A stretch of DNA of 64,000 nucleotides, taken from assembly GCF_904066215.1 (NCBI RefSeq), contig NZ_LR880474.1, positions 3,100,001 through 3,164,000 of the forward strand, given 5' to 3'. Source of the DNA: Microbacterium sp. Nx66 (lineage in GTDB: Bacteria > Actinomycetota > Actinomycetes > Actinomycetales > Microbacteriaceae). Shown one piece after another: positions 9,041 through 17,566 of the stretch; within the stretch, counting starts at the first letter, position 1, and each line of letters opens with the position of its first letter. Under the pieces are notes generated by a model. It did not search any database. It saw only the letters and a list, made by a program, of their open reading frames with translations, and was not told where the DNA came from. Both the position numbers and the translations under genes were made by a program.

Positions 9041-9957
9041 CCATCACCTCATCCGTCCGGACCGGCTCCTCGGTCACGGAGACCCGTCGCATCACGGTGC
9101 CCGACCCGAAGGCCGCCCCGCGCCCGAAGCCCCGCGTCACGGTGGGCGGCGTGGTGCGTGTCGTCGGCCTGGGGCTGTGGCTGCTCATCACGCTGTTCCC
9201 GCTGTACTGGATCACGCTCACCGCGTTCAAGTCGCCGGGCACGATCAACCGCTTCCCGATCGAGTACTGGCCGAGCGAGCCCTCGCTCGACAACTTCACG
9301 AGCCTGTTCGAGAAGAGCTCGTTCGGGACGTTCCTGGCGAACTCGGCCATCGTGGCGGTGTCGGCCGGCGCGGTGGCGACGCTCATCGCCCTGCTCAGTG
9401 CGTACGTGCTGGCGCGGTTCGAGTTCCGCGGCAAGGGGGCGGTGCTCATCGCGTTCCTGCTGACGCAGATGATCCCGGCGTTCATCGCCCTGGGACCGCT
9501 GTACTCGATGATGACCGACCTGGGACTCGTCGACACCAAGCCGGGGCTCATCCTCGTCTACATCGCGATCTGCATCCCGTTCTCCACGGTCATGCTGCGG
9601 GGCTTCTTCGAGAACGTCCCCGACGCGCTGGAGGAGGCGGCGATGATCGACGGCTGCTCGCGCCTGGGTGCCCTGTTCCGGGTGCTCGTGCCGGTGATGA
9701 CGCCTGGCATCATCGCGGCGTTCATCTTCAACTTCGTGAACTGCTGGAACGAGCTGTTCCTGTCGGTCGTGCTGATGAACACCGACGCGAACCGCACCGT
9801 CCCATCGGCGCTGAACGGCTTCATCTCCACGTTCAACATCGACTGGGGCTCCATGAGCGCCGCGGCCGTGCTGACGATCCTCCCGACGATGGTGATGTTC
9901 GCCCTCGCCAGCCGCTGGATCGTCCAGGGCCTCACGGCCGGGGCCGTCAAGGAGTAA
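9037..9957 (+). CDS. ABC importer permease, MalG/UgpE type
   Basis: A 306-residue permease with about six membrane helices and an EAA loop DALEEAAMIDGCSRLGALF near residue 200. The ATG at 9037 lies inside the stop region of the preceding gene. No ATP-binding subunit follows; the operon ends in a strong hairpin. As in many actinobacterial sugar importers, a shared MsiK-type ATPase encoded elsewhere probably drives it. Confidence 0.9.
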   Translation: MTITSSVRTGSSVTETRRITVPDPKAAPRPKPRVTVGGVVRVVGLGLWLLITLFPLYWITLTAFKSPGTINRFPIEYWPSEPSLDNFTSLFEKSSFGTFLANSAIVAVSAGAVATLIALLSAYVLARFEFRGKGAVLIAFLLTQMIPAFIALGPLYSMMTDLGLVDTKPGLILVYIAICIPFSTVMLRGFFENVPDALEEAAMIDGCSRLGALFRVLVPVMTPGIIAAFIFNFVNCWNELFLSVVLMNTDANRTVPSALNGFISTFNIDWGSMSAAAVLTILPTMVMFALASRWIVQGLTAGAVKE

Positions 9958-9963
9958 CCCGCC

Positions 9964-10018
9964 CGAAGAGCGCACATGGTCCCATTCCGCGACGGAATGG
10001 GACCATGTGCGCTCTTCG
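9964..10018. terminator. perfect 26-bp hairpin between convergent genes
   Basis: Arms 9964-9989 and 9993-10018 are exact reverse complements with a 3-nt loop. The element begins 6 bp after the permease stop and ends 5 bp before the stop of the convergent reductase. It shares GCGCACATGG/ATGGGAC-like inner sequence with family R1 but not its TTCGAATCGC ends. Confidence 0.8.
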
Positions 10019-10023
10019 AAGGC

Positions 10024-11037
10024 TTAGACGAGCCGGGACTTCGGCGACACCGAGTACGTGTGCTCGGCGTCGCGGTTGACCGTGTCGCCGAGAGCCTCGT
10101 CGATCGCGGTCATCGTGTCGGCGTCGAGCTTCACGCCGGAGGCCTTGACCGTGTCGGCGAGCTGCTCCGGGCGGGAGGCGCCGACGAGGGCCGCCGCGAC
10201 GTTCGGGTTCTGCAGTACCCACGCGATCGCGAGCTGCGGCATCGACAGCCCCGCCTGCTCGGCGATCGGCTTGAGGCGCTGCACCGCGGTGAGGATGTCG
10301 TCCTGCAGGAAGCTCTTGATGAAGCCCGCGCCCGAGTTCTGGTCGGTCGCCCGCGAGCCCTCCGGCACCGGCTGCCCCGGCAGGTACTTGCCGCTGAGCA
10401 CGCCCTGCGCCATCGGCGACCAGACGATCTGCGAGATGCCGAGCTCCTCCGACGCGGGGACGACCTTGCCCTCGATGACCCGCCACAGCATCGAGTACTG
10501 CGGCTGGTTCGAGATGAGCTGGATGCCGAGCTGCTTCGCCAGCGCGTGCCCGTCGCGGAGCTGCTCCGCGGTCCACTCCGAGACGCCGATGTAGAGCGCC
10601 TTGCCCTGCCGCACGATGTCGGCGAAGGCCTGGAACGTCTCCTCCAGCGGGGTCTCGTGGTCGAAGCGGTGCGCCTGGTACAGGTCGACGTAGTCGGTGC
10701 CGAGACGCTGCAGCGAGCCGTTGATCGACTCCATGATGTGCTTGCGGCTCAGGCCGGTGTCGTTCGGACCCTTGGGACCGGTCGGGAAGTAGACCTTCGT
10801 GAAGATCTCGAGGCTCTCGCGACGCTGACCCTCCAAGGCCTTGCCGAGCACGACCTCGGCCGCCGTGTTGGCGTACGTGTCCGCGGTGTCGAACGTGGTG
10901 ATGCCGGCATCCAGGGCGGCGTGCACGGTCTTGACCGCGGCGTCGTCCTCGACCTGCGAGGCGTGCGTGACCCAGTTGCCATAGGTGATCTCCGAGACCT
11001 TGAGACCGCTGTTGCCGAGATAGCGATAGTTGACCAT
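10024..11037 (-). CDS. aldo/keto reductase (Kv-beta/AKR6-like)
   Basis: A 337-residue TIM-barrel NADPH-dependent oxidoreductase. The catalytic tetrad is visible as D and Y in TFDTADTYAN, K in FTKVYFP and H in YQAHRFD. The C-terminal NPNVAAALVGASRPEQL segment is typical of the potassium-channel beta subunit-like group. It reduces aldehydes or ketones; the physiological substrate is unknown. It is a single gene with a leaderless promoter. Confidence 0.88.
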   Translation of the reverse strand: MVNYRYLGNSGLKVSEITYGNWVTHASQVEDDAAVKTVHAALDAGITTFDTADTYANTAAEVVLGKALEGQRRESLEIFTKVYFPTGPKGPNDTGLSRKHIMESINGSLQRLGTDYVDLYQAHRFDHETPLEETFQAFADIVRQGKALYIGVSEWTAEQLRDGHALAKQLGIQLISNQPQYSMLWRVIEGKVVPASEELGISQIVWSPMAQGVLSGKYLPGQPVPEGSRATDQNSGAGFIKSFLQDDILTAVQRLKPIAEQAGLSMPQLAIAWVLQNPNVAAALVGASRPEQLADTVKASGVKLDADTMTAIDEALGDTVNRDAEHTYSVSPKSRLV

Positions 11038-11043
11038 GGACCA

Positions 11044-11049
11044 ACGCTA
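11044..11049 (-). promoter_or_regulatory. -10 box TAGCGT, leaderless start
   Basis: Read on the minus strand, TAGCGT is followed by TGGTCC and then the ATG of the aldo/keto reductase at 11037. Confidence 0.6.
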
Positions 11050-11090
11050 GTCCCGCCAGGGGGACCGGCGGGCCGGATCGGCCGCGATCA

Positions 11091-11588
11091 TCAGGCGGTG
11101 GCGGGCGAAGGCCCGCGGCGGCGGGACGTGACCGCGGCCCCGACCAGCACCCCGACCGCGGAGAGCGCGCTGACCGCGTACAGGGGCAGCGCCCACGGGG
11201 AGGCATCGGCGCCGCTGATGCCGAAGGTGTCGGCGAGCCCCATGCCAGGGCCGAACGACGCGACGAAGTAGGCCGGCGCCCCGCCCATGAGCAGCGCGAG
11301 GAAGGTCATGCCGGCCACCACCGCCGGAGCCCGCGTGAGGAGGCAGACGACCGCCGTCCCGACTCCCAGGCACACACCCGCGCCGAGGATGCCGAGGACG
11401 GTCTGCGGCATGAGGCTCTCTCCGGCGTTCGACATCGCGGCCCTGACCTCGTCGAGGGAGAGGCCGCCCGGCGCCGCGGCGAGCGGGTTCAGCACGAGGA
11501 TCTGCACGGCGGCGAGCGCGGCGTACGCGGTGACGGCGAGCACGCCCGCGACGCAGATCCAGAGGGTGGGGCGCGGCACCGGTGTCAT
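11091..11588 (-). CDS. small membrane protein of unknown function
   Basis: A 165-residue protein with four predicted membrane helices (about 8-32, 60-82, 88-110, 130-150) and a short basic C-terminal tail. The 33-59 loop between helices 1 and 2 is polar and probably extracytoplasmic. I do not recognise a family. It stops 9 bp before the end of the MocR gene on the same strand and has its own leaderless promoter. Confidence 0.65.
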   Translation of the reverse strand: MTPVPRPTLWICVAGVLAVTAYAALAAVQILVLNPLAAAPGGLSLDEVRAAMSNAGESLMPQTVLGILGAGVCLGVGTAVVCLLTRAPAVVAGMTFLALLMGGAPAYFVASFGPGMGLADTFGISGADASPWALPLYAVSALSAVGVLVGAAVTSRRRGPSPATA

Positions 11589-11594
11589 GCGGTC

Positions 11595-11600
11595 ACCCTA
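11595..11600 (-). promoter_or_regulatory. -10 box TAGGGT, leaderless start
   Basis: TAGGGT precedes the ATG at 11588 by 6 nt. It overlaps the last codon of the upstream MocR gene. Confidence 0.5.
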
Positions 11601-13091
11601 GGCAGGGCTGCTGAGAGTCTCCCGGTACTCGCGCCAGGCGTCGCCCAAGCGGCGCACCCCCTCGGTGAGCACGTCGTCCGGCGCGGTGAACGGCAGACGC
11701 ACGTGGTCGTCCGGGGCGGCGGCCGAGACCGCGAAGGCCCCGGTGCCCGCGATGGAGACCCCGTGCGCCGCAGCGATTCGCGCGAGTGCGGACGCGGAGC
11801 CCCGCGGCAGCGCCGCCCACAGCGAGAGTCCGCCCCGCGGAGCGTCGTAGGTCCAGTCCGGTACGTGCGCGGCCATCAGGTCCTGCAGCAGGAGGAGGCG
11901 TTCCCGGTGCACGCGACTGTTGGCGCGCCGGAGCTCCGTCGCGTGGGCGATGAGGTCGAGGGCGAGGAGCTGGCCGGGCACGCTCGTGGACTGATCGGCG
12001 AGCTGGCGCGCACCGCGCAGCCGTCGGACCAGGACGGGGTCGGCGCGCAGCCACCCGATCCGCAGCCCGGCCCAGGCCCACTTCGACACGGACTCGACGA
12101 CGAGCACCGGGGCGTCCGGCCGTTCCGAGGCCAGCGTGGGCGGCACGATCCCGTCGAACGAGATGCCGGCGACGACGCGGTCCTCGATCACGGGCACCCC
12201 GTACTGCGCGGCGAGTTCGGCCACGCGATGCCGCGCCGCCCCGGGCAGACGCGTCCCCGTCGGGTTCTGGTGGTGCGGGTTGAGCGCGACGAGCACGGGA
12301 CGCAGTCGGGCCATCGCCTGCTCCAGCGCATCGACGTCGAGGCCGTCCGCCCCCATCGGCACGCCGTGGACCGTCCCGCCGCGCAACCCCACGGAGTCGG
12401 TCACGCCCGGCCACGTGATCTCCTCCGCGAGGACGACGTCCCCCGGCTCCACGAGCGCGTTGACGACGAGGCTGATGGCCTGCTGCGCGCCGTGGGTCAC
12501 GAGGATCTGCTCGGGCGTGGTCGGCGTCCCCTCGGCGCGATACATGTCGGCGATGAGTTCGCGGAGGGCCGGGAGACCCGCGGGGTCGGTCTCCGGGAGC
12601 AGGGCGAGGTCGAGCCTCGGCTGGTGGTCGCGGATGAGCTGCACCCCGAGGTCCGGGATCTGCGGGACCGTGCGGAGCAGGTCGATCGCATTGGGGAGTG
12701 CCGAGAACAGCGCCTCGCCACGTCCCGGGCGGCGGTCGGCCGCGGGCGCCGTCCTCGCCCCCGACACCCTCGTCCCGCTGCCCTGTCGGCGCTCCACGAG
12801 ACCCTGCTCCGCGAGGGACGCATAGGCGGACACGACCGTGCCCCGCGAGACCGCGACCACCGCGGCGAGGGCGCGTTCGGCAGGCAGACGGTCGGCGGGG
12901 CGCAGCTCACCACTGCCGATCAGGGCGGCGATCGCCGCGGCGAGTCGGGTGGAGAGCGTGCCGTCGCCGTGCGCCCAGCGGCCGAGGAGTGGGGCGAGCG
13001 CGGACGCGGAGACCTCCCCGCCCTGGACGAGAGGGCCGGGAGCCGATCCGTGGGCCACCGGCGTCGTATTGGCCCTGTCGAGGGTGTCCAT
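11598..13091 (-). CDS. MocR/PdxR-type regulator (GntR domain fused to aminotransferase fold)
   Basis: A 497-residue fusion: a winged helix (about residues 45-110; LAAVVAVSRGTVVSAYASL), a linker, then an aminotransferase class I domain (about 140-490). The domain retains NPHHQNPTGTRLP and the PLP lysine in SVSKWAWAGLRIGWL. Such proteins sense PLP or an amino acid-PLP adduct; PdxR controls vitamin B6 synthesis, but no pdxST is adjacent here. ATG 13091 lies next to repeated TGGACCAAT boxes. A small gene is transcribed divergently and is the obvious candidate target. Confidence 0.85.
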   Translation of the reverse strand: MDTLDRANTTPVAHGSAPGPLVQGGEVSASALAPLLGRWAHGDGTLSTRLAAAIAALIGSGELRPADRLPAERALAAVVAVSRGTVVSAYASLAEQGLVERRQGSGTRVSGARTAPAADRRPGRGEALFSALPNAIDLLRTVPQIPDLGVQLIRDHQPRLDLALLPETDPAGLPALRELIADMYRAEGTPTTPEQILVTHGAQQAISLVVNALVEPGDVVLAEEITWPGVTDSVGLRGGTVHGVPMGADGLDVDALEQAMARLRPVLVALNPHHQNPTGTRLPGAARHRVAELAAQYGVPVIEDRVVAGISFDGIVPPTLASERPDAPVLVVESVSKWAWAGLRIGWLRADPVLVRRLRGARQLADQSTSVPGQLLALDLIAHATELRRANSRVHRERLLLLQDLMAAHVPDWTYDAPRGGLSLWAALPRGSASALARIAAAHGVSIAGTGAFAVSAAAPDDHVRLPFTAPDDVLTEGVRRLGDAWREYRETLSSPA

Positions 13092-13103
13092 GAGACCTGA
13101 TTC

Positions 13104-13170
13104 TGGACCAATGACAGTTCCCACGACCAGCTTCGGTCTCGATCTCGGTCCAATCGACCGGGATTGGACC
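13104..13170. promoter_or_regulatory. three ATTGGACC boxes, probable MocR operators
   Basis: TGGACCAAT at 13104-13112, GGTCCAAT at 13147-13154 and ATTGGACC at 13163-13170. The last two form an inverted repeat with an 8-bp spacer. All overlap or follow the putative promoters of the MocR gene and the divergent small gene, and MocR proteins commonly bind repeats in this position. Confidence 0.65.
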
Positions 13171-13425
13171 ATGGGCGAACTCCTCGACTGGCTCGGCGAC
13201 GACGCCCGCACCCACGACCCCGCCCTCCTCGGACCGCTCGCTCTCATCGAGGCCGCCGTGACCGGCACCCCGGGGCAGACCACCCCGTCCACGGTCGCCC
13301 TGACCCGTTCCCTCGCGCTGGCGTCCCGGTCCGGGGACCTCTCCCGCGTTCGAATCGCCCACTTTGTCCCGAACCCGGCCGGGATGGAGCACAGTGAGCG
13401 ATTCGAAAGGAGTCAGGTGGCCTGA
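13111..13425 (+). CDS. small protein of unknown function divergent from MocR
   Basis: A 104-residue frame from the ATG at 13111; an internal ATG at 13171 would give 84 residues. From 13171 the codons are strongly GC3-biased like real genes here. I chose 13111 because GATTCT lies 6 nt upstream, the same leaderless geometry seen at many neighbours. The last 25 or so codons run into repeat copy C and overlap the convergent gene's stop by 13 bp, so the C terminus looks recruited from the repeat. No family recognised; it may be the MocR target. Confidence 0.45.
   Translation: MTVPTTSFGLDLGPIDRDWTMGELLDWLGDDARTHDPALLGPLALIEAAVTGTPGQTTPSTVALTRSLALASRSGDLSRVRIAHFVPNPAGMEHSERFERSQVA
13349..13407. repeat. 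palindromic repeat family R1, copy C
   Basis: TTCGAATCGC (13349-13358) pairs with GCGATTCGAA (13398-13407). The interior holds CACT/AGTG and TCCCG/CGGGA stems. The minus-strand stop codon of the DUF4407 gene starts 5 nt beyond the right arm. Confidence 0.8.
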
Positions 13426-14891
13426 GCCCCGGGGGTGGTGACGATGTCGGCGCGGTCGCGGAAGCCCTCCGCCGTCACCCTGTCCAGGGCGACCTGCTTG
13501 CGGATGGCCAGCGCCTTCTCGTAGAGGCTCGGGTCGCCGTAGCTCGTGAGCACCTTCACCAGCACCGGCAGCAGCTCGATCATGAAGAACAGCGCCGCGA
13601 TGAGGATGTGCGCCCACAGGATCGTGGGCTCCTTCTCGCTCAGGCGGTTGAGGCCGCTGATCTGGCTCAGCAGTCCCACCGCCCCGGCGTTGCCCTGCGC
13701 CACGGAGTCCGCCCGGGCGTTGTAAGCCGCGAGCGCTTGCTCATACGTGTCGCGCGCGGCGGGGAGCTCGCCCTGCGCCTGCTGACGGTTCTGCGACTCC
13801 GACGCCGTGGTGTTCTCCTTGGCGGCGCTTCCGGCAGCGGCGAGCTCCTCGTTGGCCGTGCGGAGCTGGGCGGCCAGTGCATCGTAGGTCTGCTGGGCCT
13901 CGGCGAGCTGGGCCTGCGCGGCCTGCGAGCTCGCACCCTCGCCGTTCACACCGGTGCAGCCGGGAACGGTGCCCGCGCCCTCGCCGGTGAGCTCGCACTG
14001 ATACAGCGTCCGCGCCTGGTCGATCACCGCCTGCTGCTCCGTGAGCTTGGCCGTCAGATCGTCGACCGTGGACTGGGCGGCCGACTCCGTGGCCGATGAC
14101 GACTCGGTCCCGGCGACGATGCCCGTCGCCGCCTGGTTCTCGAGCGCCGCGACGCGCTCGGACGCCGCGTCCAGCGCCTTCTTCTCCGGACCGGTCTCGA
14201 GCGCCTCCTGGTCGGACTGCGCCTGCACGATGTTGGTCGCGGCGACCTCCCGGGAGATGTCGTTGTGGAAGATCTGCAGCACGAGCGGCTCCGCGACGAC
14301 GAACCCGATGATCGCCGCCATGATGACGCGGGGGATCGCGAGGCCGATGAGCTTCCAGACGTTGCGGGTCGACGTCATGGTCGAGGTGAGGAAGCGGTCG
14401 AGGTTGAAGATGATCAGTGCCCACACGATCGCGAGCGGGATGGCCAGCCAGACCGCCGCGCGCACCCCCGTCGTCAGGGCGAAGAGCATGGAGATCGCGC
14501 TGACCAAGGCGGTCCCGGCGAGCACGAAGAACATCTGCACGAAGCGCGGGGTCTCGCCGGGGACCCTGTCGAGGATCTCGCCCTCCGCCCCGCCGAGGAT
14601 CGCGAGAGCACGGAGGCGTTCGGCGGCGGTGCGTCGGCGACGCGACTTCCGGACGCGCTGCGGGCGCGCCGGACGGTCGGGGGCGGGCTCCGCGTCGACC
14701 GGGGCGTCGGGCGCCGTCACCGGCTCGGACGTCGGGTCGTCGGACGCGACGTCGGGCTGCGCGGGTGTGTCGCCGGTCGGCTCGTACTCGCGCAGGAAGT
14801 CGAGGTCATCCGTCTCGGCGTTCGGGTCGCCGTCGATGATGATCCGACCCTGCGAATCGAAGCGACCCGGGCGGTGGGCGGAATAGGGCAT
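13413..14891 (-). CDS. DUF4407 membrane protein
   Basis: A 492-residue protein. Residues 1-90 are polar and end in a basic cluster (RKSRRRR), then come helices near 115-140, 145-165 and 180-205, a long periplasm-facing or cytoplasmic coiled coil rich in Ala/Gln/Glu (about 210-415, with two Cys in CELTGEGAGTVPGC), and a final helix near 435-460. This layout fits DUF4407, whose function is unknown. A leaderless promoter precedes it and repeat copy D separates it from the TetR gene upstream. Confidence 0.75.
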   Translation of the reverse strand: MPYSAHRPGRFDSQGRIIIDGDPNAETDDLDFLREYEPTGDTPAQPDVASDDPTSEPVTAPDAPVDAEPAPDRPARPQRVRKSRRRRTAAERLRALAILGGAEGEILDRVPGETPRFVQMFFVLAGTALVSAISMLFALTTGVRAAVWLAIPLAIVWALIIFNLDRFLTSTMTSTRNVWKLIGLAIPRVIMAAIIGFVVAEPLVLQIFHNDISREVAATNIVQAQSDQEALETGPEKKALDAASERVAALENQAATGIVAGTESSSATESAAQSTVDDLTAKLTEQQAVIDQARTLYQCELTGEGAGTVPGCTGVNGEGASSQAAQAQLAEAQQTYDALAAQLRTANEELAAAGSAAKENTTASESQNRQQAQGELPAARDTYEQALAAYNARADSVAQGNAGAVGLLSQISGLNRLSEKEPTILWAHILIAALFFMIELLPVLVKVLTSYGDPSLYEKALAIRKQVALDRVTAEGFRDRADIVTTPGAQAT

Positions 14892-14897
14892 CCCGAC

Positions 14898-14903
14898 AAT
14901 CTA
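14898..14903 (-). promoter_or_regulatory. -10 box TAGATT, leaderless start
   Basis: TAGATT, then GTCGGG, then the ATG of the DUF4407 gene at 14891, reading on the minus strand. Confidence 0.6.
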
Positions 14904-14948
14904 CGAAACTCCGCCTGTGCATACCGTGGAAGACCGGGGCGAGAACCC

Positions 14949-15007
14949 TTCGAATCGCGCAGATCGCTCCATCTCGGCCGGGAATGGAGCAAGGTGCGCG
15001 ACTCGAA
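14949..15007. repeat. palindromic repeat family R1, copy D
   Basis: TTCGAATCGCGC (14949-14960) pairs with GCGCGACTCGAA (14996-15007), with one G-T wobble. The inner stem is GCTCCAT/ATGGAGC. It lies between two tandem minus-strand genes, 4 nt past the TetR stop codon. Confidence 0.8.
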
Positions 15008-15011
15008 AGAG

Positions 15012-15578
15012 TCAGCGGGTGAGAGAGGCCGCGTAGGCGGACAGGGCGTCGTCGAGCGTGAAGTGGCCGGCCGCGGCGAGGGTGCCCAGGCCGTGCATCA
15101 GCCCCCACAGCGACACGACGTCCGCCGGGCGGTCGAGCCCCGCCGCGGCGGCCGCCTCCGCGAGCACGCCCTCGAGCGCCTCGATCAGCGGGGCCATGGT
15201 CTCGGTAGGAGACCCCGGTACGCACACGGTGGGGTCGTAGACGGCATCGAACGCGTGGGGATGCTCGACGGCGAAGCGGATGTAGGCCGATCCTCCGGCG
15301 ACGAGGGCGTCGTGCGGCGTCGCGGCACCCTGGGCCGCCACACGCACCTGCCGGAGAAGGTCGGCCATGCTCCGCTCGGCCAGGGCCTTGAGCAGCCCGA
15401 GGCGATCGGAGAAGTGGTGATAGGGGGCGTTGTGGCTGACGTTCGCCGCGCGCGCCACTTCGCGGAGGCTGATCTCGGCGGCCGGTCTCGTCTCGAGCAG
15501 CCGCATCGCGGCGTCCTCGAGCGCACGCGCCAGATCACCGTGGTGGTAGCCGTCCTTCGAACTTGACATAAGCAACAT
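15012..15578 (-). CDS. TetR/AcrR family regulator
   Basis: A 188-residue regulator with an N-terminal helix-turn-helix (about 25-65; ISLREVARAANVSHNAPYHHF) and a C-terminal ligand domain resembling TetR_C_33-type proteins (FAVEHPHAFDAVY). The ATG at 15578 has AGGA 5 nt upstream; a second ATG at 15569 would drop three residues. It is divergent from a NAD(P)H oxidoreductase gene, with two palindromic sites between them, a typical autoregulated repressor/target arrangement for redox or quinone stress. Confidence 0.85.
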   Translation of the reverse strand: MLLMSSSKDGYHHGDLARALEDAAMRLLETRPAAEISLREVARAANVSHNAPYHHFSDRLGLLKALAERSMADLLRQVRVAAQGAATPHDALVAGGSAYIRFAVEHPHAFDAVYDPTVCVPGSPTETMAPLIEALEGVLAEAAAAAGLDRPADVVSLWGLMHGLGTLAAAGHFTLDDALSAYAASLTR

Positions 15579-15589
15579 TGTTTCCTATG

Positions 15590-15621
15590 TTGACACTGTC
15601 CAACCAGGTTGACACTGTCCA
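15590..15621. promoter_or_regulatory. twin GACACTGTC operators, probable TetR sites
   Basis: Two copies of TTGACACTGTCCA start at 15590 and 15609, 19 bp apart. Each contains the odd palindrome GACA-C-TGTC (15592-15600 and 15611-15619). They fill the gap between the divergent TetR and oxidoreductase genes. Confidence 0.7.
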
Positions 15622-15633
15622 GATAGGAACCGC

Positions 15634-16257
15634 ATGTCCGCACTCGTCATCGACGGCCACCCCGACGCCCGCTCGCTCACCGCCGCCCTCGCCCGTCGTT
15701 ACGCGGACGGCCACGGCGATGCGCGCCTGCTCGCGCTGCGCGACCTCGACTTCGACCCGAACCTGCGATTCGGCTACCGGGAGCGCATGACGCTCGAGCC
15801 CGACCTCGTCGACGCGCGGCGCGCGCTCCACGAAGCCGATGCGCTCGTGGTCACCACCCCGCTGTGGTGGGGCTCGGTGCCCGCACTGCTCAAAGGGTTC
15901 TTCGACCGCACCCTCCTCCCCCAGCAGGAGTACCGCTACACGAAGCGCGGACTCCCCCAGGGGCTCCTCCCGGCGCGGCACGGCCGGCTGCTCCTGCTCG
16001 CGGACACGCCCTGGTACGCCGTGCCGTTCACCGGAATGCCCGCGCACACCCAGGTCGCCCGCAACACTCTGCGCTTCTGCGGCATCCGCGCCGTCCGCAC
16101 AACGCGGATGCTGGGCGTGAAGCACGCCCGCCCTGCGACCATCACCGGATGGCTCGACCGGGCCGAGCGACTCGGCGCCGCGGATGCGGCTCGCGACCGC
16201 GCGCGTCAGGCCAGGGCAGCGGCAGCAGCCTCGTCCTCGGTCGTCGCCACGAGCTGA
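15634..16257 (+). CDS. NAD(P)H oxidoreductase, flavodoxin-like fold
   Basis: A 207-residue flavoprotein of the quinone reductase/KefF/MdaB group. The N-terminal strand ([14 protein letters not shown]) and [20 protein letters not shown] carry the FMN/FAD-binding contacts; WGSxPAxLKxFxDR is typical. It should reduce quinones or electrophiles with NAD(P)H. The divergent TetR gene probably represses it. Its 3' end overlaps the convergent rlmN by 52 bp, and the two C-terminal tails are both Ala-rich. Confidence 0.82.
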   Translation: MSALVIDGHPDARSLTAALARRYADGHGDARLLALRDLDFDPNLRFGYRERMTLEPDLVDARRALHEADALVVTTPLWWGSVPALLKGFFDRTLLPQQEYRYTKRGLPQGLLPARHGRLLLLADTPWYAVPFTGMPAHTQVARNTLRFCGIRAVRTTRMLGVKHARPATITGWLDRAERLGAADAARDRARQARAAAAASSSVVATS

Positions 16258-17495
16258 CCGCAGGCGCCGTCGATCTCCTTGCCACGGGTGTCGCGGAGGG
16301 TCGTCGGGATGCCGGCGTCGTTCAGCCGCCGCACGAACTCGTCCGTGACGTCCTTCTCCGACGACGTCCAGATCGAACCCGGCGTCGGGTTCAGCGGGAT
16401 CGGGTTCACGTGCACCCACCCGCGACCGCGCTGGTTGAGCTTCTCCGCCAGCAGGTCGGCCCGCCACGCATGGTCGTTCATGTCCTTGATGAGTGCGTAC
16501 TCGATGGACACCCGACGACCGGTCTTGGCGTAGTAGTCGTAGGCCGCATCGAGCGCCTCGTCGACCTTCCACCGCGAGTTCACGGGGATGAGCTCGTCGC
16601 GAAGGTGGTCGTCGGGGGCGTGCAGCGACAGGGCGAACGTGACGGGGATGTTCTCGTCGGCGAGCTTCCGTATCGCGGGCACGAGACCCACGGTGGACAC
16701 CGTGATGCCACGCGCGCTCATGCCGAGACCGTCGGGCTGGGGGGCGACCATGGTGCGCACCGCGTCCATGACGCGCTTGTAGTTGGCGAGCGGCTCTCCC
16801 ATCCCCATGAAGACGATGTTGGAGACGCGCTCCATGCTGTGGTCGTCGCGCTTCTTGCCGCCCAGCTCACCGTTGGCGATGGCCCGGTTCGCCCGGACGA
16901 TCTGCTCGATGATCTCCGCGGTGGACATGTTGCGGGTCAGTCCCGCCTGCCCGGTGGCGCAGAACGGGCAGTTCATGCCGCAGCCGGCCTGGCTCGACAC
17001 GCAGAGCGTGATGCGGCCGGGATAGCGCATGAGGACGGACTCGACGAGAGCACCGTCATGCAGACGCCACAGGAACTTGATGGTGTCGCCGCGGTCGGTC
17101 TCCAGTCGTCGCACCTCGGTCATGAGGGGCGGAAGCATGCCGGCGACCAGCTCGTCGCGGATACCGGCGGGGAGGTCGGTCATCTCCGCGGGGTCGGACG
17201 TGTAGTGCCGGAAGTAGTGGGTGGCGAGCTGCTTGGCACGGAAGCCGGGGAGCCCGAGTTCCTTCACCTTCTCGATGCGCTCGGCCGGGGTGAGGTCGGC
17301 GAGGTGGACCGGCGGCTTGCCGCGCTTCGGGCTCGCGAACTGCAGCAGGGGGCGCCCTTCCGCGTCCTTCTTCTGGGTCCAGCCCTCGGTCGCGGGGCGC
17401 ACCTGCGGGGTACGGGTCTCGCGGATCGCCCCCGAACGGGACGACGCGGGCGCTGTCGCGGAGCGCGTCTCGGGTGTGCGGGGGTTCTCGGCCAT
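16206..17495 (-). CDS. rlmN: 23S rRNA/tRNA (adenine-C2)-methyltransferase RlmN
   Basis: A 429-residue radical SAM enzyme that methylates A2503 of 23S rRNA and A37 of some tRNAs. The [4Fe-4S] motif is CGMNCPFC (CX3CX2C), followed by the SAM-binding GMGEP, and the methyl-carrying C-terminal Cys is in DGACGQL. The first 60 residues are a low-complexity extension beyond the conserved domain. ATG 17495 is preceded by TACCCT at 6 nt, so it is probably leaderless, although GGAGGG abuts the start. It overlaps the convergent oxidoreductase gene by 52 bp. Confidence 0.93.
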   Translation of the reverse strand: MAENPRTPETRSATAPASSRSGAIRETRTPQVRPATEGWTQKKDAEGRPLLQFASPKRGKPPVHLADLTPAERIEKVKELGLPGFRAKQLATHYFRHYTSDPAEMTDLPAGIRDELVAGMLPPLMTEVRRLETDRGDTIKFLWRLHDGALVESVLMRYPGRITLCVSSQAGCGMNCPFCATGQAGLTRNMSTAEIIEQIVRANRAIANGELGGKKRDDHSMERVSNIVFMGMGEPLANYKRVMDAVRTMVAPQPDGLGMSARGITVSTVGLVPAIRKLADENIPVTFALSLHAPDDHLRDELIPVNSRWKVDEALDAAYDYYAKTGRRVSIEYALIKDMNDHAWRADLLAEKLNQRGRGWVHVNPIPLNPTPGSIWTSSEKDVTDEFVRRLNDAGIPTTLRDTRGKEIDGACGQLVATTEDEAAAAALA

Positions 17496-17501
17496 CCCTC
17501 C

Positions 17502-17507
17502 AGGGTA
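17502..17507 (-). promoter_or_regulatory. -10 box TACCCT, leaderless start of rlmN
   Basis: TACCCT is separated by GGAGGG from the ATG at 17495. The purine run is too close to the start codon to work as a normal ribosome binding site. Confidence 0.5.
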
Positions 17508-17566
17508 CCGGGATGCGGGTGGGAGGCGCCTGGGCACGACCCCTCTTCCCACGCCGCTCCCCGGCT

